Of a DNA stretch of 64,000 bases, positions 63,684-64,000 are shown piece after piece. The first letter of the stretch is position 1. Each line of letters begins with the position of its first letter. The DNA is taken from positions 1-64,000 of the forward strand of contig NZ_WNKZ01000015.1 in assembly GCF_009720835.1 (NCBI RefSeq), in the 5' to 3' direction. The notes under the pieces are model-generated. The model was given only the letters and a program-made list of their open reading frames with translations. It had not been told where the DNA came from and made no database searches. The position numbers and the translations under genes were made by a program. The DNA is from Pseudoduganella buxea (lineage in GTDB: Bacteria; Pseudomonadota; Gammaproteobacteria; Burkholderiales; Burkholderiaceae_D).

Positions 63684-64000
63684 ATGAAAGCAATGATCCT
63701 CGCAGCCGGCAAAGGCACGCGTGTACGGCCATTGACTTACGAACTGCCGAAGCCAATGATCCCGATCCTGGGCAAGCCCGTGATGGCCTACCTGGTGGAA
63801 CACCTGGCCCGCTACGGCGTGACCGAAATCATGGTCAACGTCAGCTATCTGCATGAAAAGATCGAAGAGTATTTCGGCGAAGGCCACCAGTTCGGTGTCC
63901 AGATCGGCTATTCCTTCGAGGGATACACGAACGACGACGGCGAAGTCGTGCCCGAGCCACTGGGCTCGGCCGGCGGCATGAAGAAGATCCAGGAGTTCGG
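63684..64000 (+). CDS. Mannose-1-phosphate guanylyltransferase-like nucleotidyltransferase (3' end cut)
   Basis: The first 105 codons: 'MKAMILAAGKGTRVRPLTYELPKPMIPILGKPVM' (in parts; the GxGxRxxPxT...KP nucleotidyltransferase signature), then 'YLVEHLARYGVTEIMVNVSYLHEKIEEYFGEG' and 'EPLGSAGGMKKI'. GGGGTT precedes the ATG. The class covers GDP-mannose and other NDP-sugar pyrophosphorylases (e.g. the ManC/RfbA relatives). With an AlgD-like enzyme 2.3 kb upstream, GDP-mannose synthesis is the likely role. The C-terminus lies beyond the window. Confidence 0.85.
   Translation, partial: MKAMILAAGKGTRVRPLTYELPKPMIPILGKPVMAYLVEHLARYGVTEIMVNVSYLHEKIEEYFGEGHQFGVQIGYSFEGYTNDDGEVVPEPLGSAGGMKKIQEF

Overview
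The window looks like a GC-rich betaproteobacterial chromosome segment of the Oxalobacteraceae type (Massilia, Duganella or Pseudoduganella-like). The grounds are the gene order exbB-exbD-lpxK-Trm112-kdsB-adk, a K+-independent-type proton pyrophosphatase, a CoA-linked 2-aminobenzoate operon, and a large exopolysaccharide cluster with exosortase B. The genus is inferred from gene content only. No phage, transposase, integrase, CRISPR array or rRNA was seen.

Region 1 (1-10.0 kb) holds mixed accessory and housekeeping genes. A minus-strand unit runs DUF4148 small secreted protein, NodT/TolC-type outer-membrane efflux lipoprotein, MarR regulator, FUSC transporter (cut by the window edge). It is followed by a very acidic orphan protein, an SDR oxidoreductase with a C-terminal membrane anchor, a divergent LysR/SDR pair, a YghZ-type aldo/keto reductase, sodB and xseA.

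Region 2 (10.0-11.1 kb) is a 1,067-bp gap between the divergent genes xseA and exbB. It carries six spaced copies of a ~65-bp repeat. Each copy has ATCAA, then CTT a few bases on, then CACA 33-34 bases after the ATCAA start, then a DnaA-box-like core (TTATCCACA-type) and TGTG. No gene explains it, and it is the most unusual feature of the window.

Region 3 (11.1-18 kb) is an envelope and housekeeping block: exbB, exbD, lpxK, Trm112 family, kdsB, adk, hppA and a proline-rich secreted protein. Region 4 (18-27 kb) has an acyl-CoA-type SDR behind a perfect 20-bp palindrome, gamma-glutamyltransferase, a patatin-like lipase translationally coupled to a giant hybrid sensor kinase, and a response regulator whose 3' end lies in a 29-bp tandem repeat.

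Region 5 (27.1-34.9 kb) is an operon for aerobic CoA-dependent 2-aminobenzoate (anthranilate) catabolism: 2-aminobenzoate-CoA ligase, 2-aminobenzoyl-CoA monooxygenase/reductase, MarR regulator, a hexapeptide acetyltransferase, enoyl-CoA hydratase, acyl-CoA dehydrogenase and a Rid-family protein. Region 6 (34.9-39.8 kb) has a membrane glycosyltransferase, a secreted eCIS-core/DUF4157-like protein of lower GC, tRNA-Arg(CCT) and the ABC-F ATPase uup.

Region 7 (39.9-64 kb) is an XrtB-type exopolysaccharide locus. It contains a CAAX-protease-like protein, EpsL, an EpsB-type initiating transferase, EpsD, EpsE, EpsF, EpsG, exosortase B, EpsI, a flippase, a polymerase, two heparinase II/III-family proteins, a PaaK/CapK-like adenylate-forming enzyme, two GT4 glycosyltransferases, an AlgD-like GDP-mannose dehydrogenase, GalE and a sugar-1-phosphate nucleotidyltransferase (cut by the window edge). 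Together these can make nucleotide sugars, build a lipid-linked repeat, flip, polymerise and export it, and trim it with lyase-like enzymes. The AlgD-like enzyme and the lyase-like proteins suggest a uronic-acid-containing polymer (inference).
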